Assembly: GCF_030817655.1 (NCBI RefSeq)
Contig: NZ_JAUSZM010000003.1
Coordinates: forward strand, 1 to 64,000
Source of the DNA: Streptomyces sp. V4I2
Lineage (GTDB): Bacteria; Actinomycetota; Actinomycetes; Streptomycetales; Streptomycetaceae
Length of the DNA: 64,000 nt
Direction: 5' to 3'
Below the pieces are notes generated by a model that saw nothing but the letters and a program-made list of their open reading frames with translations, made no database searches and had not been told where the DNA came from. Below, one piece after another: positions 7,756 to 16,984 of the stretch (position 1 is the stretch's first letter; every line of letters starts with the position of its first letter). Position numbers and translations under genes: made by a program.

Positions 7756-10316
7756 CAGTCGTCACCTTCGAGGATGGTCTCGCCGGCCTTCACGAACTTG
7801 CTCTTCACTTCGCCGAAGCCGGTCCCGATCCGGTACGTGGACGGCGGCGTGCCGGGTGGGGTCCAGAAGATGGCCTGGTCGACGTTGCGCAGCGCGACGA
7901 GGGTGTGGCCTTCCTGGACAGCCTTGAACGCGACGGTCCAGTGCCGGACGGAGGCCTCGGCGACCATGCTCATGCGCCAGTCCGGCCGCCAGAACGGGGA
8001 CCGCTGGGAGGGGCGCTTGGGCCACAGCAGGCGCAGCGCGATCGACAGGCGCGTCTTGTAGGCCTTGTAGGGGTCGCCGCCGACCTGGACGAGTTCGGTG
8101 CGTGCCTTGCGGGTGGCTTCGTAGAACGGCTTGAACAGCGACTCGTTGGCTTTCCCGGTCCAGGAGTCGTGGATGGTCGGCATCGCGTCGAGGTGGTTGT
8201 CCCGGGCAAGCTTCACCAGCTGCTTGATGTGGGGGGTGGTGACCCACGCTCGGCCGTCCTCGTCGGGCCGGTCGGCGATCCGCCCCAGCGGGTGGGGCAT
8301 GTCGGTGCGGGTCCAGGCGGGGATGTCGATCAGGTAGATACCGGCTGCGGCCTTGTCGAAGGCGTCGAGCGGGCCGGTGTGCAGGAGCTTGTTCGGGGCG
8401 AGCGGCACGGCCGAACAGGCGGAGGGGAAAGAACCGTTGCGGTCGATCAGGCACAGCACGCCGTCGCCGAACGAGTCGGGCACGTCGAGCTGATCGCGGC
8501 GCACGCGCCTGCCGTTCGCCCGGATGTGGGGAACGCGGGTAGCGGTGACGTCGGGGTGGACCCAGCGGGGCTCGCCGTCCATGTGCTCGCTGATCAGCGG
8601 CCACGGGCCGCTGTCGCGCTCCTCTTTGCGGATGACGCGGATCGGGTGCATCTTCGAGCGGCCGACCGAGTCCTTGAGGATCTTCAGGGCAGGGAAGACA
8701 TGGCCCTCGGGCTCGTCCTCCTCATCCTCCGGCGCCAGACCGTCCTCGTCGTCTTCCTCTTCCTCCGCCACGTCGGCCGGGGCCTGTCCACTGTCCGTCG
8801 AGGCCTGGGCAGCGGCACCGGCAGCAGCGAACTGCCCGGTGCTGGCGACGGCGCCGGCGGATTCGGGTGTGCCGTAGAGGCGCAGGGCAACGGCGAGGCG
8901 GTGTCCCTCGTGGGTGTCCGGCCACTCTGAGACTGTCGCGGCGGCCTGGAGGAGCGACGGCAGGATCTCCTTCAAGGCGTCCTGGTCGCCGGCCGCGACC
9001 GCGGTCCGCCACGCGGCGAGCTCGCGGGTGAGGGCGGCTGGGATCCCCTGGTGTCCGCCGGACGTGTAGGGAAGGGCGGCTTCGGCCAGCTCCAGCGCCG
9101 CTGTCCCACCGGCCGCGGGCGCCCGCGGGCCCGCCGGGCGGTCGGCGCGCTCAGCGGGCGGGGTGCCGGCGTCGAGGAAGCGGGCGTGGATCAGGTCGGG
9201 CTGCAGGTAGGCGGAGCCGATCGTGCCGAAGTCGCGCTCCGCGACCGTCACCTGGACCCGGGCAGGGTCCTCGGTCGGCGTGAGCGTCAGCGTGATGTCG
9301 GCGTCCAGGAGGCCCAGGAGCGCGGGATCGTCGCTGTCCACGATCGCGAGGACCGGCACGTGCAGGGTGCGCGCGAGCGTGGCCAGGACCTGGGAGGCGG
9401 CCGGGAGACGGTTCCCGGACAGCGGCAGCCGGGCGCTGTGGGCGGCCTGCAGCCGGTCGACCACCACGAGGGCCAGGCCCTGCATGTGCGGGGCGGTCTC
9501 CGCGATGTCCTCGGCCGCCAGGTCACTGCCGTCATCGATCATCAACAGGTCACCGGCCTGGACCAGTTGTTGGGCGACCTGCTGCTCATGCTCGGTGAGA
9601 CGGCCCTGCTTCAGACGCGGGTAGTCACCTTCGGTCTCGGCGGCGAGGATCCGGCGGAAGATGTCGTCCCTGCTTGGCCCCGACGCCGCGTACAGGACCA
9701 TGGCCTGGTCGACGAGCGCCGTCTTGCGCGCGGCGGCCAGACCCAGCAGGCTCCCGCCGACACTCGGCCGGGCTGCCACGAGTGTCAGCTTGCCCCGCCG
9801 CAGACCGCCCGTGGCGGCGTCCAGGCCCGGCAGCCCGAAGGTGGGGCCGTCGTCCGGGCTGTTGGTGAGGACGGAACCGATGGCGTCGCCGAGCGTGGCG
9901 AGCCTGCGCGGCGCGCTGCCGCGGTCGTGATGGCCTTGGGCGTTCACCGCACCTCCTGCGGTCGCCGCGCGAGGGTCCGCGGCCGTATCGGATGAGGGGG
10001 CATCAGAGGAGCGGTCGGCGGGGAGCAGGACCGCGACCGGCGTGGTGTTCCGCAGGAGCACCTGCGGCTGACCCTGAGCTGCCAGCGCGACAAGGTCACC
10101 GAAATCCCTCTGCGCCGTACTCAGCACGTGAGCCGGGAACGCATCGGGTTTCCGGGCTGCCGGGAACCGGTCAAGGGGCGCAAGCAGGGCGCGCACCTTG
10201 TGCTTGGTGATCACCGTGGTGCGCCCGTCATCCTCGGCGAGCTTCACCAGCGCGTACAACTGGTTCCGCGCCGTGGTCGCGTTGACCGCGCCCTCTCCTT
10301 GCGGTGACTGGCTCAC
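7755..10316 (-). CDS. tap: Telomere-associated protein Tap-like
   Basis: An 853-residue protein. Tap binds the 3' overhang of Streptomyces telomeres and recruits Tpg. Residues about 10-100 resemble a Phd/YefM-like fold (NATTARNQLYALVKLAEDDG). Residues about 145-370 look like a RecA/DnaB-type domain (TFGLPGLDAATGGLRRGKLT, ALVVVDRLQAAHS), but the Walker A lysine is missing (RPSVGGS). An acidic linker at about 500-530 leads to a C-terminal region (RWVHPDVTATRVPHIRANG, QLDVPDSFGDGVLCLIDRNG, LPHPLGRI-type, FWRPDWRMSM) that I recognise from Tap proteins. The GTG start at 10316 has a strong AAGGAGG 5-6 bp upstream. It is the first gene of a four-gene operon. Confidence 0.8.
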   Translation of the reverse strand: MSQSPQGEGAVNATTARNQLYALVKLAEDDGRTTVITKHKVRALLAPLDRFPAARKPDAFPAHVLSTAQRDFGDLVALAAQGQPQVLLRNTTPVAVLLPADRSSDAPSSDTAADPRAATAGGAVNAQGHHDRGSAPRRLATLGDAIGSVLTNSPDDGPTFGLPGLDAATGGLRRGKLTLVAARPSVGGSLLGLAAARKTALVDQAMVLYAASGPSRDDIFRRILAAETEGDYPRLKQGRLTEHEQQVAQQLVQAGDLLMIDDGSDLAAEDIAETAPHMQGLALVVVDRLQAAHSARLPLSGNRLPAASQVLATLARTLHVPVLAIVDSDDPALLGLLDADITLTLTPTEDPARVQVTVAERDFGTIGSAYLQPDLIHARFLDAGTPPAERADRPAGPRAPAAGGTAALELAEAALPYTSGGHQGIPAALTRELAAWRTAVAAGDQDALKEILPSLLQAAATVSEWPDTHEGHRLAVALRLYGTPESAGAVASTGQFAAAGAAAQASTDSGQAPADVAEEEEDDEDGLAPEDEEDEPEGHVFPALKILKDSVGRSKMHPIRVIRKEERDSGPWPLISEHMDGEPRWVHPDVTATRVPHIRANGRRVRRDQLDVPDSFGDGVLCLIDRNGSFPSACSAVPLAPNKLLHTGPLDAFDKAAAGIYLIDIPAWTRTDMPHPLGRIADRPDEDGRAWVTTPHIKQLVKLARDNHLDAMPTIHDSWTGKANESLFKPFYEATRKARTELVQVGGDPYKAYKTRLSIALRLLWPKRPSQRSPFWRPDWRMSMVAEASVRHWTVAFKAVQEGHTLVALRNVDQAIFWTPPGTPPSTYRIGTGFGEVKSKFVKAGETILEGDD

Positions 10317-10440
10317 TCACCCTCCTTGTGAAGTCAACTCCCCATCATCCTAGCACTGTTCACCTAGTAAACTCGTAAAATCACCATATCCCTTAAAGAA
10401 GTCACTCATTATTGGTGACTCTATGGTGTACGGGTTGACG
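10317..10440 (-). promoter_or_regulatory. AT-rich promoter region of the tap operon with inverted repeat
   Basis: This stretch is far richer in A/T than its surroundings and lies directly upstream of tap. It contains the inverted repeat AGTCAC...GTGACT (10400-10421) around an AT-rich centre, a possible operator. No clear -35/-10 pair can be assigned with confidence. From 10441 to about 10770 I see no convincing gene. Confidence 0.5.
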
Positions 10441-10839
10441 GTGCGGGGTGCCTCGGCCGAGCAGCAGCAGACAGCAGGAAGGCCGGGACCACCGGTCCCG
10501 GCCTCCGAGCAGACGATCACACCCCCTCCGAACCGCTCTTCGCGGGAGCGGACAGCCGGTCTCGACGGCCAGCTATCCGCCGTCCCAGGACATCAGCCGA
10601 AGAGCCGGTCAGTCGATCAGAACGTCGGTATGGCAGACAGTGCACGTCCCTCCGCGTTCCAGGTCTTGGCTGGTGACGGGCACATCGGCGTCAACATCGT
10701 GACCGGATTGGAGGGCGTCGACATGGTGCCCAACACCGCTGGCACGACCGGTTGAGTCGTCAGCCCTCTCACAGCGACGAAGTCAGTTGACCCCTCCAGT
10801 TCGGCGGGCCCGGGTGAACCCGGGCCCGCCCACATACGG

Positions 10840-11992
10840 TTACGGCTGGGCCACCTGTCGGTTCGGCTTCGAAGCCCCTTCGGAAAAGGCGAACCCACGG
10901 CCTTTGGACATCCGGATCAACACCTTCCTCGCAGATTCGCAGTCGCCCAGGGCGCGGTGGCGGCCGCCGAGCCGCAGCCACCGGGAGGAGCCGACCCAGT
11001 CCTTGTACGCCTCCATGAGGCAGTACCAGGAGTCCCAGGGTTCCAGGTGCATCGGCCTCTTCCCCGCCCGCCGGAACATCGCCGAGGACAACTCCCCTGT
11101 CGAAGTCGGCGTTGTAGGCACAGATGACCTTCCCCTTGGTGACCTGGCGCAGCCGCGGGAGGATCTTCTCGAATTGCCTGGCCCGGGCCACCATCTCGTC
11201 GGTGATGCCATGGACCCAGCGGGCACCGTCGCTGATCGGCTCGGTCGGCTTGACCAGAGTGTCCATCAACTTCTTCCCGGTGGCCGCGTCAATCACGGCG
11301 AGCTCGACGGTCTGTCCGGGCAGGTCGGTCGTCTCGGTGTCGAGGATGACCGCGGCGTCCGGCTGAAGGAGCTCGCGCGCGATGCGGGTCACCTCTCCCC
11401 ACGCCGGGCACAGGGTGATCTCACTCGCGTAGGCGGCGGCTGCTGGATCGGCCAGCAGTTCGCGGCGGACCGCGTCCTTGGTCGGGGCGCCGTTGACGCG
11501 CTCCCAGTCCAGCTCCCAGCCCCCGGAGTACGGGGAGTTCCAGGCCCACACCGTCGTACCGTACCGGTCCGCCAGTCCTTGCGCGAATGTCTTCACCACG
11601 GCGGCCCGGGTGGGGGCGAGGGCCGCGTACTCGCGCAGCGGCGAGACTGTGCCCTTGGGCAGGCCCTTCACTGCTTCCCAGTCCACGCCCGGCATGTCCC
11701 GCACGGCGCGCACGTCGGCGAGCCGGTACAGCGCCACGGTGACGGTGCGGTGCCGGCCGACCTCGCGCTCGTAGGTGGCCGCGGGCGTGATCCACCCGGC
11801 GGCCTCGACGTACTTCCAGTCGGCCGGGTGCCAAGCCGACGGGTTCGCGGATTCCTGGAGGGGAAATCCAGGGAACCGGAGGGTGGCTGGGCTCCTGGAG
11901 GCAGAGTAGCCCGCGGGTTCCGGGCCTCCAATTGGCCTCGACAGCGTGAGGTGGTCCCAGCTGTCAGTGGGGTATCGCCGAGAATGGGTCAA
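10840..11992 (-). pseudogene. DnaQ-like 3'-5' exonuclease (DEDDh), frameshifted
   Basis: The minus-strand reading holds an N-terminal region (DWEAVKGLPKGTVSPLREYA, YGTTVWAWNSPYSGGWELDW) and then an exonuclease fold. ExoI is VILDTETT and ExoII is YNADFDR. The frame is then lost at the C4 run 11094-11097. In the next frame the protein resumes with SYCLMEAYKDWVGSS-like sequence (WDSWYCLMEAYKDWVGSSRW) and ExoIII (HRALGDCES), ending at 10840. One extra base in the run explains it. All catalytic motifs of a polymerase III epsilon-like exonuclease survive, so this is a recent break or a sequencing error. The first 40 residues after 11992 may not be coding. Confidence 0.8.
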
Positions 11993-12179
11993 AGGGGCGA
12001 GTTGCCGACGGGTCGACGCCTGGCTGCGCGAGCGGCGGGTCTGAGCGACCGAGGCACGTCAGGACAGGCGAAGAGGCCGTGACCCTGCCGGGGATGTAGC
12101 AGGGGCACGGCTCTCTGGCTGCGGGGGACGGCTGGTCCTGAGGCCGGATCAACCGGCGGGTGTCTCAAAGGAGACCGGT

Positions 12180-12986
12180 TCACTCCGCGCGCGGATCCCA
12201 GCGGAACCGCCGCACCGCCACCACCGCGCCGACCGCGCCCCACAGCAGCAGGACCCCGAGGTCCCGCCAGGGAAGGCCGGTGTGGTCGGTGGTGAACGCG
12301 CGGAGCAGGGCGTCGTTGAACGGTTTCACCGGCAGCGCGTCGGCGATGCCCTTCAGCAGACCGGAGTGGATCGGCATGTAGGTGCCCGAGATGAACACCA
12401 GCGGGAACAGGACGAACTGCACGACCGACGGCGCGGCCTCCGCGTTGCGGATCAGCGATGCCACCGCGACCCCGAGGGCGCAGAAGGCGGCGGCGCCGAG
12501 CACCAGCGTGATGGCCAGCGTGGGCAGCTGCGAGGAGGCGGGCAGCGAGACGCCGTAGAGCCGGCCGACCATGGTGATCAGCAGGACGTCGACGACGCTC
12601 ACGACGACGCAGTGCGCCAGGAGTCCCACGAAGTACGCGGACGCGGGCAGCGGTGTCGCCCGCACCCGTTTCAGCATCCCGTTCTGGCGCCGTGCCGCGA
12701 GCACGATCGCCAACTGGCTGTAGCAGGAGCCCAGGACGGACACCGCAGCGATCGTCGACACGTAGTACTGGAGGGCGGACCGACCGTAGTAGAACTCGCT
12801 CTCGCCGATGCCGCCGAACAGTCCGCCGAAGATGGCGACGACGACGACTGGGAAGACGAAGGTGAAGAACGCGCTCTGCGGATTGCGCCAGAACGTCAGT
12901 TGTTCGTAGCGGATCTGATGCCACAGCAGGGCGGGGCCGCGAAGTCGGGCCGGCCGGCCCGTGGCGCGGGGAACGGCGACGCTCAC
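12180..12986 (-). CDS. ABC-2 type transporter permease
   Basis: A 268-residue membrane protein with six hydrophobic segments, the layout of ABC-2 exporter permeases such as DrrB. It has the family's N-terminal cytoplasmic start (ALLWHQIRYEQLTFWRNPQS), an FPVVVVAIFGG first helix, and the FVLFPLVFISGTYMP segment that precedes the last helices. Its start overlaps the stop of the ATPase gene by 4 bp (ATGA), so the two form one export system. Substrate is unknown; such pairs usually export drugs or lipids. From 11993 to 12179 I see no gene. Confidence 0.93.
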   Translation of the reverse strand: MSVAVPRATGRPARLRGPALLWHQIRYEQLTFWRNPQSAFFTFVFPVVVVAIFGGLFGGIGESEFYYGRSALQYYVSTIAAVSVLGSCYSQLAIVLAARRQNGMLKRVRATPLPASAYFVGLLAHCVVVSVVDVLLITMVGRLYGVSLPASSQLPTLAITLVLGAAAFCALGVAVASLIRNAEAAPSVVQFVLFPLVFISGTYMPIHSGLLKGIADALPVKPFNDALLRAFTTDHTGLPWRDLGVLLLWGAVGAVVAVRRFRWDPRAE

Positions 12987-13933
12987 GGTGCGCTCCTTTC
13001 CAGCGTACGTTCGGGCGCGCTCCGGTCCTGGGCGGTCAGCCTCAGGTAGACGTCCTCCAGGCTCGGCCGGTCGACCGTCAGCCCCGCGAGCACGGTGCCG
13101 CGCCGCAACGCCCAGTCGGTGAGCTGGTGCAGGGTGCCGGTCGGCTCCGCGGAATCCACGGTGACAAGGCCGTCCTCGTCCGGCTCGGCGACCACCGGCA
13201 GGTCGGCGACCGTACTGCCGGGCGGCAGCGCGAAGCGGATCCGGGCCCGCGCGGTGTCCCGCCCCCCGAGGGTCGTGGGGGTGCCCTCGGCGACGATCTG
13301 CCCGTCGGAGATCACGGCCACCCGGTCGGCCAGCTCCTGCGCCTCCTCCATGTAGTGCGTGGTGAGCAGGATGGTCGTGCCCGCGTCCCGCAGGTTGCGC
13401 ACGAGCTGCCAGGCGCCGCGCCGCGCGTTCGGATCGAATCCGGTCGTCGGCTCGTCGAGGAAGAGCAGACTCGGATTCCCGATCATCCCGAGCGCCAGGT
13501 CCAGGCGCCGCTTCTGGCCGCCGGAGAGCGTGCGGACCTTCTTCTTCTCCTGCCCGGCGAGGTCGACCAGGCCGATCACCTCGTCGACGTCGCGCGGCGC
13601 CGGATAGTAGCCCGCGTTGCGGGCGATGGTCTCGCGGACGGTGAGGTAGGGCTCAACCGCGATGTCCTGAAGCACCAGCCCGATCCGCCCGCGCAGGATG
13701 CGCGCCGTGGACCGGTCGCCCGGGTCGAGGCCGAGGACGTCAACGTGCCCGCCGTCGCGGGTGCGGAACCCTTCGAGGATCTCCACGGTGGTGGTCTTGC
13801 CTGCGCCGTTGCGGCCCAGCAGCGCGAAGATCTCCCCGTGCTCGACGGTGAAGCTCACCCCGCCTACGGCCCGCACCGTGCCGTAGGTCTTGTGCAGGTC
13901 CTCGACGACGACCGCGCTAGACATGGCGGTCAC
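12983..13933 (-). CDS. ABC transporter ATP-binding protein (DrrA-like)
   Basis: A 316-residue ATPase that powers the adjacent permease. Walker A GRNGAGKTTT lies near residue 38, the signature LSGGQKRR near 140, Walker B LLFLDEPTTGFDP near 160, and the switch histidine in LLTTHYMEEA. A C-terminal extension of about 90 residues (LHQLTDWALRRGTVLAGLTV) is typical of drug-resistance ATPases of the DrrA group. It starts 27 bp after the yceI stop on the same strand, so yceI, ATPase and permease look like one operon. An internal ATG at 13924 is an alternative start. Confidence 0.94.
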   Translation of the reverse strand: MTAMSSAVVVEDLHKTYGTVRAVGGVSFTVEHGEIFALLGRNGAGKTTTVEILEGFRTRDGGHVDVLGLDPGDRSTARILRGRIGLVLQDIAVEPYLTVRETIARNAGYYPAPRDVDEVIGLVDLAGQEKKKVRTLSGGQKRRLDLALGMIGNPSLLFLDEPTTGFDPNARRGAWQLVRNLRDAGTTILLTTHYMEEAQELADRVAVISDGQIVAEGTPTTLGGRDTARARIRFALPPGSTVADLPVVAEPDEDGLVTVDSAEPTGTLHQLTDWALRRGTVLAGLTVDRPSLEDVYLRLTAQDRSAPERTLERSAP

Positions 13934-13960
13934 CCGCCGTCCGGTGCGCGTGCGGCGGCG

Positions 13961-14476
13961 TCAGGCGTGGACGCACGTGGCCTCCAACGTCAGGTCGAGA
14001 TGGCGCCCGGCCATCCCGCGGGCCGCGGTCACACCGAACTCGGTACGGTCGACGCGGGTGGTGGCACGGACGGTGAACGCGTTGGCGGTCACCTGCGCGT
14101 GCACGATGGACAGGCTCGCGGGCCGGGAGACCCCGCACGCGGTGAGCGTGCCGGAGACGGACGTGGCGTCCACCCGCTCGGAGACGAACGTGATCAGCGG
14201 GTTCCGGTCGGTGTCCAGGAACTTCGCCGACCGTACGTCGCCGTCCCGCTGGTCGTTGCCGGTGCTGAAACTCGCTGCGTCGCTCTCCACGCGCAGACGC
14301 GACTCCGACAGCGGCTCGGCCACGTCGACCGTGCCGCCCCGGATCGCGAACGTGCCGTGCACGGGCATGAGGCCGAAGAGGTGTCTGCTCTTGAACGAGA
14401 TGGACGAGCTCTTCGTGTCGATCGTGTAGCGACCGAGCCGGGGAGTTGTCGTGGTGGGGTTGCCTGTTGCATCCAT
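13961..14476 (-). CDS. YceI family protein
   Basis: A 171-residue protein with the lipocalin-like beta-barrel signature of YceI proteins, which bind polyisoprenoids or other amphiphiles: GRYTIDTKSSSISFKSRHLF at the N-terminus, TGNDQRDGDVRSAKFLDTDR in the middle and VDRTEFGV near the end. No signal peptide is visible, so it is probably cytoplasmic as in many Streptomyces homologues. It starts at ATG 14476, which gives the normal family length. It is first in the operon with an ABC exporter, and a lipid-like substrate for the transporter is a reasonable guess. Confidence 0.92.
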   Translation of the reverse strand: MDATGNPTTTTPRLGRYTIDTKSSSISFKSRHLFGLMPVHGTFAIRGGTVDVAEPLSESRLRVESDAASFSTGNDQRDGDVRSAKFLDTDRNPLITFVSERVDATSVSGTLTACGVSRPASLSIVHAQVTANAFTVRATTRVDRTEFGVTAARGMAGRHLDLTLEATCVHA

Positions 14477-14654
14477 GCCCTCATTCCACGGCAGCCGGCC
14501 CGCCGCGCGGCAGGGCGAGCGGTCGGTTCCCGGAGCGACGAACGGCTGGTCGTCGCGGGCCGCATGCGACTTTCGTAGGGTCCGCACGAGGCGGAGGTAC
14601 GGGGTTGTCACGGCGCGGGCGGGGTGGTGGCCCAAATGGCCTACGGTAAGCGTC
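14477..14654. promoter_or_regulatory. Divergent promoter region between yceI-ABC operon and two-component system
   Basis: This 178-bp gap separates two divergently transcribed operons, the usual place for the response regulator to bind its own transporter operon. I cannot name a specific operator. CCTACGGTAAG just before the kinase start may be part of a promoter. Confidence 0.4.
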
Positions 14655-15851
14655 ATGGCTGACGGACCGTGGCACCGCCGGCACTGGGTGGCCGTGGACG
14701 TGGCGATCGCGGCTGGCTTCGCGCTGCTCGACACCGGCACCACGCTGATCGGCGCCAGCTGGTGGCCGCACCGCCCGGACACCCTCGCCTGGGTCATGCT
14801 GGGCGTGCAGGCGCTCGCCTGCGCCTCGCTGGCCTTCCGCCGCGTCGCCCCGCTCGCCGTCGTCGGCGTGCTCGGCGCGTTCACGGTCGCCGTGACGCTG
14901 CTGATCTCACCGGCCGGCGTGTTGACGCCCGCAAACGACACCAACGTATGGGCCCCCTACGCGACCCTGGTGGCCGCCTACGGCCCGTTCTTCTACCAAC
15001 AGAACCGCCGCACGGCGTTCCTCGTGCTCGCCGCCTTCACCCTCGTCATCATGCGGCCCTGGGAGCCGTCGGTCACCGTCATGACGATCGGGCTGCTGCG
15101 CACCGCGGTCGGCCCGCTGCTGGCGCTGTACTTCGACGCCCGCCGTCGCATGGTCTTCGCCCTCGTCGAACGGGTCGAGCGAGTCGAGCGGGAGCGCCAC
15201 CTGCTCGCCGAACAGGCCCGTGCCGAAGAACGCGCGCGGCTCGCCGGGGAGATGCACGACGTCGTCACGCACCGGGTGAGCCTGATGGTGCTGCAGGCCG
15301 GAGCCCTGCGGGTGACGGCGCAGGACGAGGGGACCCGGCAGGCGGCGGAGGAGCTGCGCGCCGCGGGCTGCCAGGCCCTGGAGGAACTCCGGGACCTGGT
15401 CGGCATCCTGCGCACCACGCCCGAGGGTGACCAGACGCCCTCGGTGGGGGGCTTCGCCGACCTGGTCGCCGAGTCGATGGCGGTGGGCACACCGATCGAG
15501 CTGATCGAGGACGGCGACCCGGCCCTCGCCTCACCGGTGGTCGGGCGCACCGCCTACCGCGTCCTGCGCGAGGCGCTGACCAACGTCCGCAAGCACGCGC
15601 CCGGCGCCCAGGTGACCGTGCGGGTGGAGTACGACGAGGCTCAGGTGCGGATCACGGTCCGCAACAGTGCCCCGACCGGCAGAGCGAGCAGCGCCCTCGC
15701 GGGCACTGGCTCCGGCATGGGTATCGCGCATCTGCGCCGGCGCATCGAGCTCGTGCACGGCACCCTGCGTGCCGGACCCTGTTCCGACGGCGGGTTCAGC
15801 GTCGAGGCGACGCTGCCCGCGTACGTCCCGACCGCGGAATCGGCGGTGTGA
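14655..15851 (+). CDS. Sensor histidine kinase (NarL-type two-component system, HisKA_3)
   Basis: A 398-residue kinase. The N-terminal half holds about five membrane helices (residues about 12-165). A coiled-coil linker follows (LVERVERVERERHLLAEQAR), then the HisKA_3 box GEMHDVVTHRV with phospho-acceptor His201, and an HATPase domain with the N box EALTNVRKHA and the G box TGSGMGIAHLRRR. I chose the ATG at 14655 because the upstream reading has no membrane-protein character and lies in the divergent promoter. It overlaps the response regulator by 4 bp. The stimulus is unknown; the neighbouring ABC exporter suggests a cell-envelope or drug signal. Confidence 0.93.
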   Translation: MADGPWHRRHWVAVDVAIAAGFALLDTGTTLIGASWWPHRPDTLAWVMLGVQALACASLAFRRVAPLAVVGVLGAFTVAVTLLISPAGVLTPANDTNVWAPYATLVAAYGPFFYQQNRRTAFLVLAAFTLVIMRPWEPSVTVMTIGLLRTAVGPLLALYFDARRRMVFALVERVERVERERHLLAEQARAEERARLAGEMHDVVTHRVSLMVLQAGALRVTAQDEGTRQAAEELRAAGCQALEELRDLVGILRTTPEGDQTPSVGGFADLVAESMAVGTPIELIEDGDPALASPVVGRTAYRVLREALTNVRKHAPGAQVTVRVEYDEAQVRITVRNSAPTGRASSALAGTGSGMGIAHLRRRIELVHGTLRAGPCSDGGFSVEATLPAYVPTAESAV

Positions 15852-16507
15852 GCGTGGCCCGAGTAGTGGTGGTCGACGACGAGCCCATGGTGTGCGTGTT
15901 CCTGCGCACCATTCTCGACTCGGCCCAGGACTTGGAGGTCGTCGACCAGGCCCACGACGGCGCGGCCGGCATCGAGGCCGTCCGGCGCAGCCGCCCGGAC
16001 GTCGTCCTGATGGACCTGCGCATGCCGGGCATGGACGGGCTGACCGCGATCGAACGCATCAACGAGCTCGCGGAGCCGCCGAACATCGTGGTGCTGACGA
16101 CCTTCGACGCCGACCAGTACGTACTGCGTGCCCTGCGGGCCGGCGCGACCGGCTTCCTGGTCAAGTCGACCCCGCCGGAGGAACTGATCGGACTCGTGAG
16201 GACGGCCGCGCAGGGGCACACCGTCCTCTCGCCGTCCGCCGCCCGCCGGCTCATCGCCGCGTCGACGGACAGCCTCTCCGCCCGCGACCGCGCACGCGAC
16301 CTGGTCGCCGCGCTGACCGAGCGGGAGGTCCAGGTCCTGGCCGGCCTCGGCGAGGGCCTGTCCAACGCGCAGATCGCGGCCCGGCTCTTCCTCTCCGAGG
16401 CCACGATCAAGGGCTACGTCTCACGCATGCTGGACAAATTGAGCTGCGTCAACCGTACCCAAGCCGGCCTCCTCGCCCACGACGCGGGCATCGTCGGCAC
16501 CCCGTAG
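15848..16507 (+). CDS. NarL/LuxR-family response regulator
   Basis: A 219-residue regulator translated from a GTG that overlaps the kinase stop. The receiver domain has the acidic pair VVDDEP, phospho-acceptor Asp56 in VVLMDLRMPGMDG, a Thr in VVLTTFD and Lys in FLVKST. The C-terminal LuxR helix-turn-helix is complete (LTEREVQVLAGLGEGLSNAQ, LSEATIKGYVSRMLDKL). It most likely controls the divergent yceI-ABC operon. That is inferred from position. Confidence 0.94.
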   Translation: MSVARVVVVDDEPMVCVFLRTILDSAQDLEVVDQAHDGAAGIEAVRRSRPDVVLMDLRMPGMDGLTAIERINELAEPPNIVVLTTFDADQYVLRALRAGATGFLVKSTPPEELIGLVRTAAQGHTVLSPSAARRLIAASTDSLSARDRARDLVAALTEREVQVLAGLGEGLSNAQIAARLFLSEATIKGYVSRMLDKLSCVNRTQAGLLAHDAGIVGTP

Positions 16508-16665
16508 GGGGCCCGGTAGTCCTAGCTCGGACACCAGGCAGCAAGTAACCCACGTCGGTAGGTTCGGAGGGCAATAGCGGCGGGCGGCGGGGTCGCGTTC
16601 GGCGACGTCTCTGGCGCTGCGCCGACGCCGGGGCGGGCGTAGCGCTCCAGGGAGCGGACGGAGGC

Positions 16666-16929
16666 GTGACGGGAGCGGTGGGGCTCGTCGAGGAGTATCA
16701 GCGGCCCGTTCTCGTTCCCATGACGTTGGTCAACCCCGAGTATGCCGAGGAGATCTTCGGTGCGCTGAAGGCCGCGGGGATCGTCGTGCATCACTTCTTC
16801 CTCAAGGTTTCCGAGGATGTCTTGGCTGTGCGACTTCTACGACACGGTGCCGTGGCATCTCACACCGCGGCAGCTGGACGCGACGTAGTACGTGCGGTCG
16901 AAGTAGACGGGCTCGAGGACGGCAATTAG
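16666..16929 (+). pseudogene. Fragment of a TmrB-like ATP-binding protein
   Basis: The reading VPMTLVNPEYAEEIFGALKA followed by AGIVVHHFFLKVSEDVLAVR resembles the middle of TmrB-type (tunicamycin resistance-like) nucleotide-binding proteins. The N-terminal P-loop and most of the C-terminus are absent. It is probably a remnant rather than an 87-residue gene. No plausible ribosome binding site precedes it. Confidence 0.5.
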
Positions 16930-16984
16930 TACAAGCCAACCTGAGCGCGTCCAGCCACCGCACCCATTCGTCCCTGGTTAACCG

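Noticed and set aside
10423..10755. 110-residue plus-strand open frame after the tap promoter
   Set aside because: It has no ribosome site and low-complexity composition, and it overlaps the tap promoter region. No recognisable motif.
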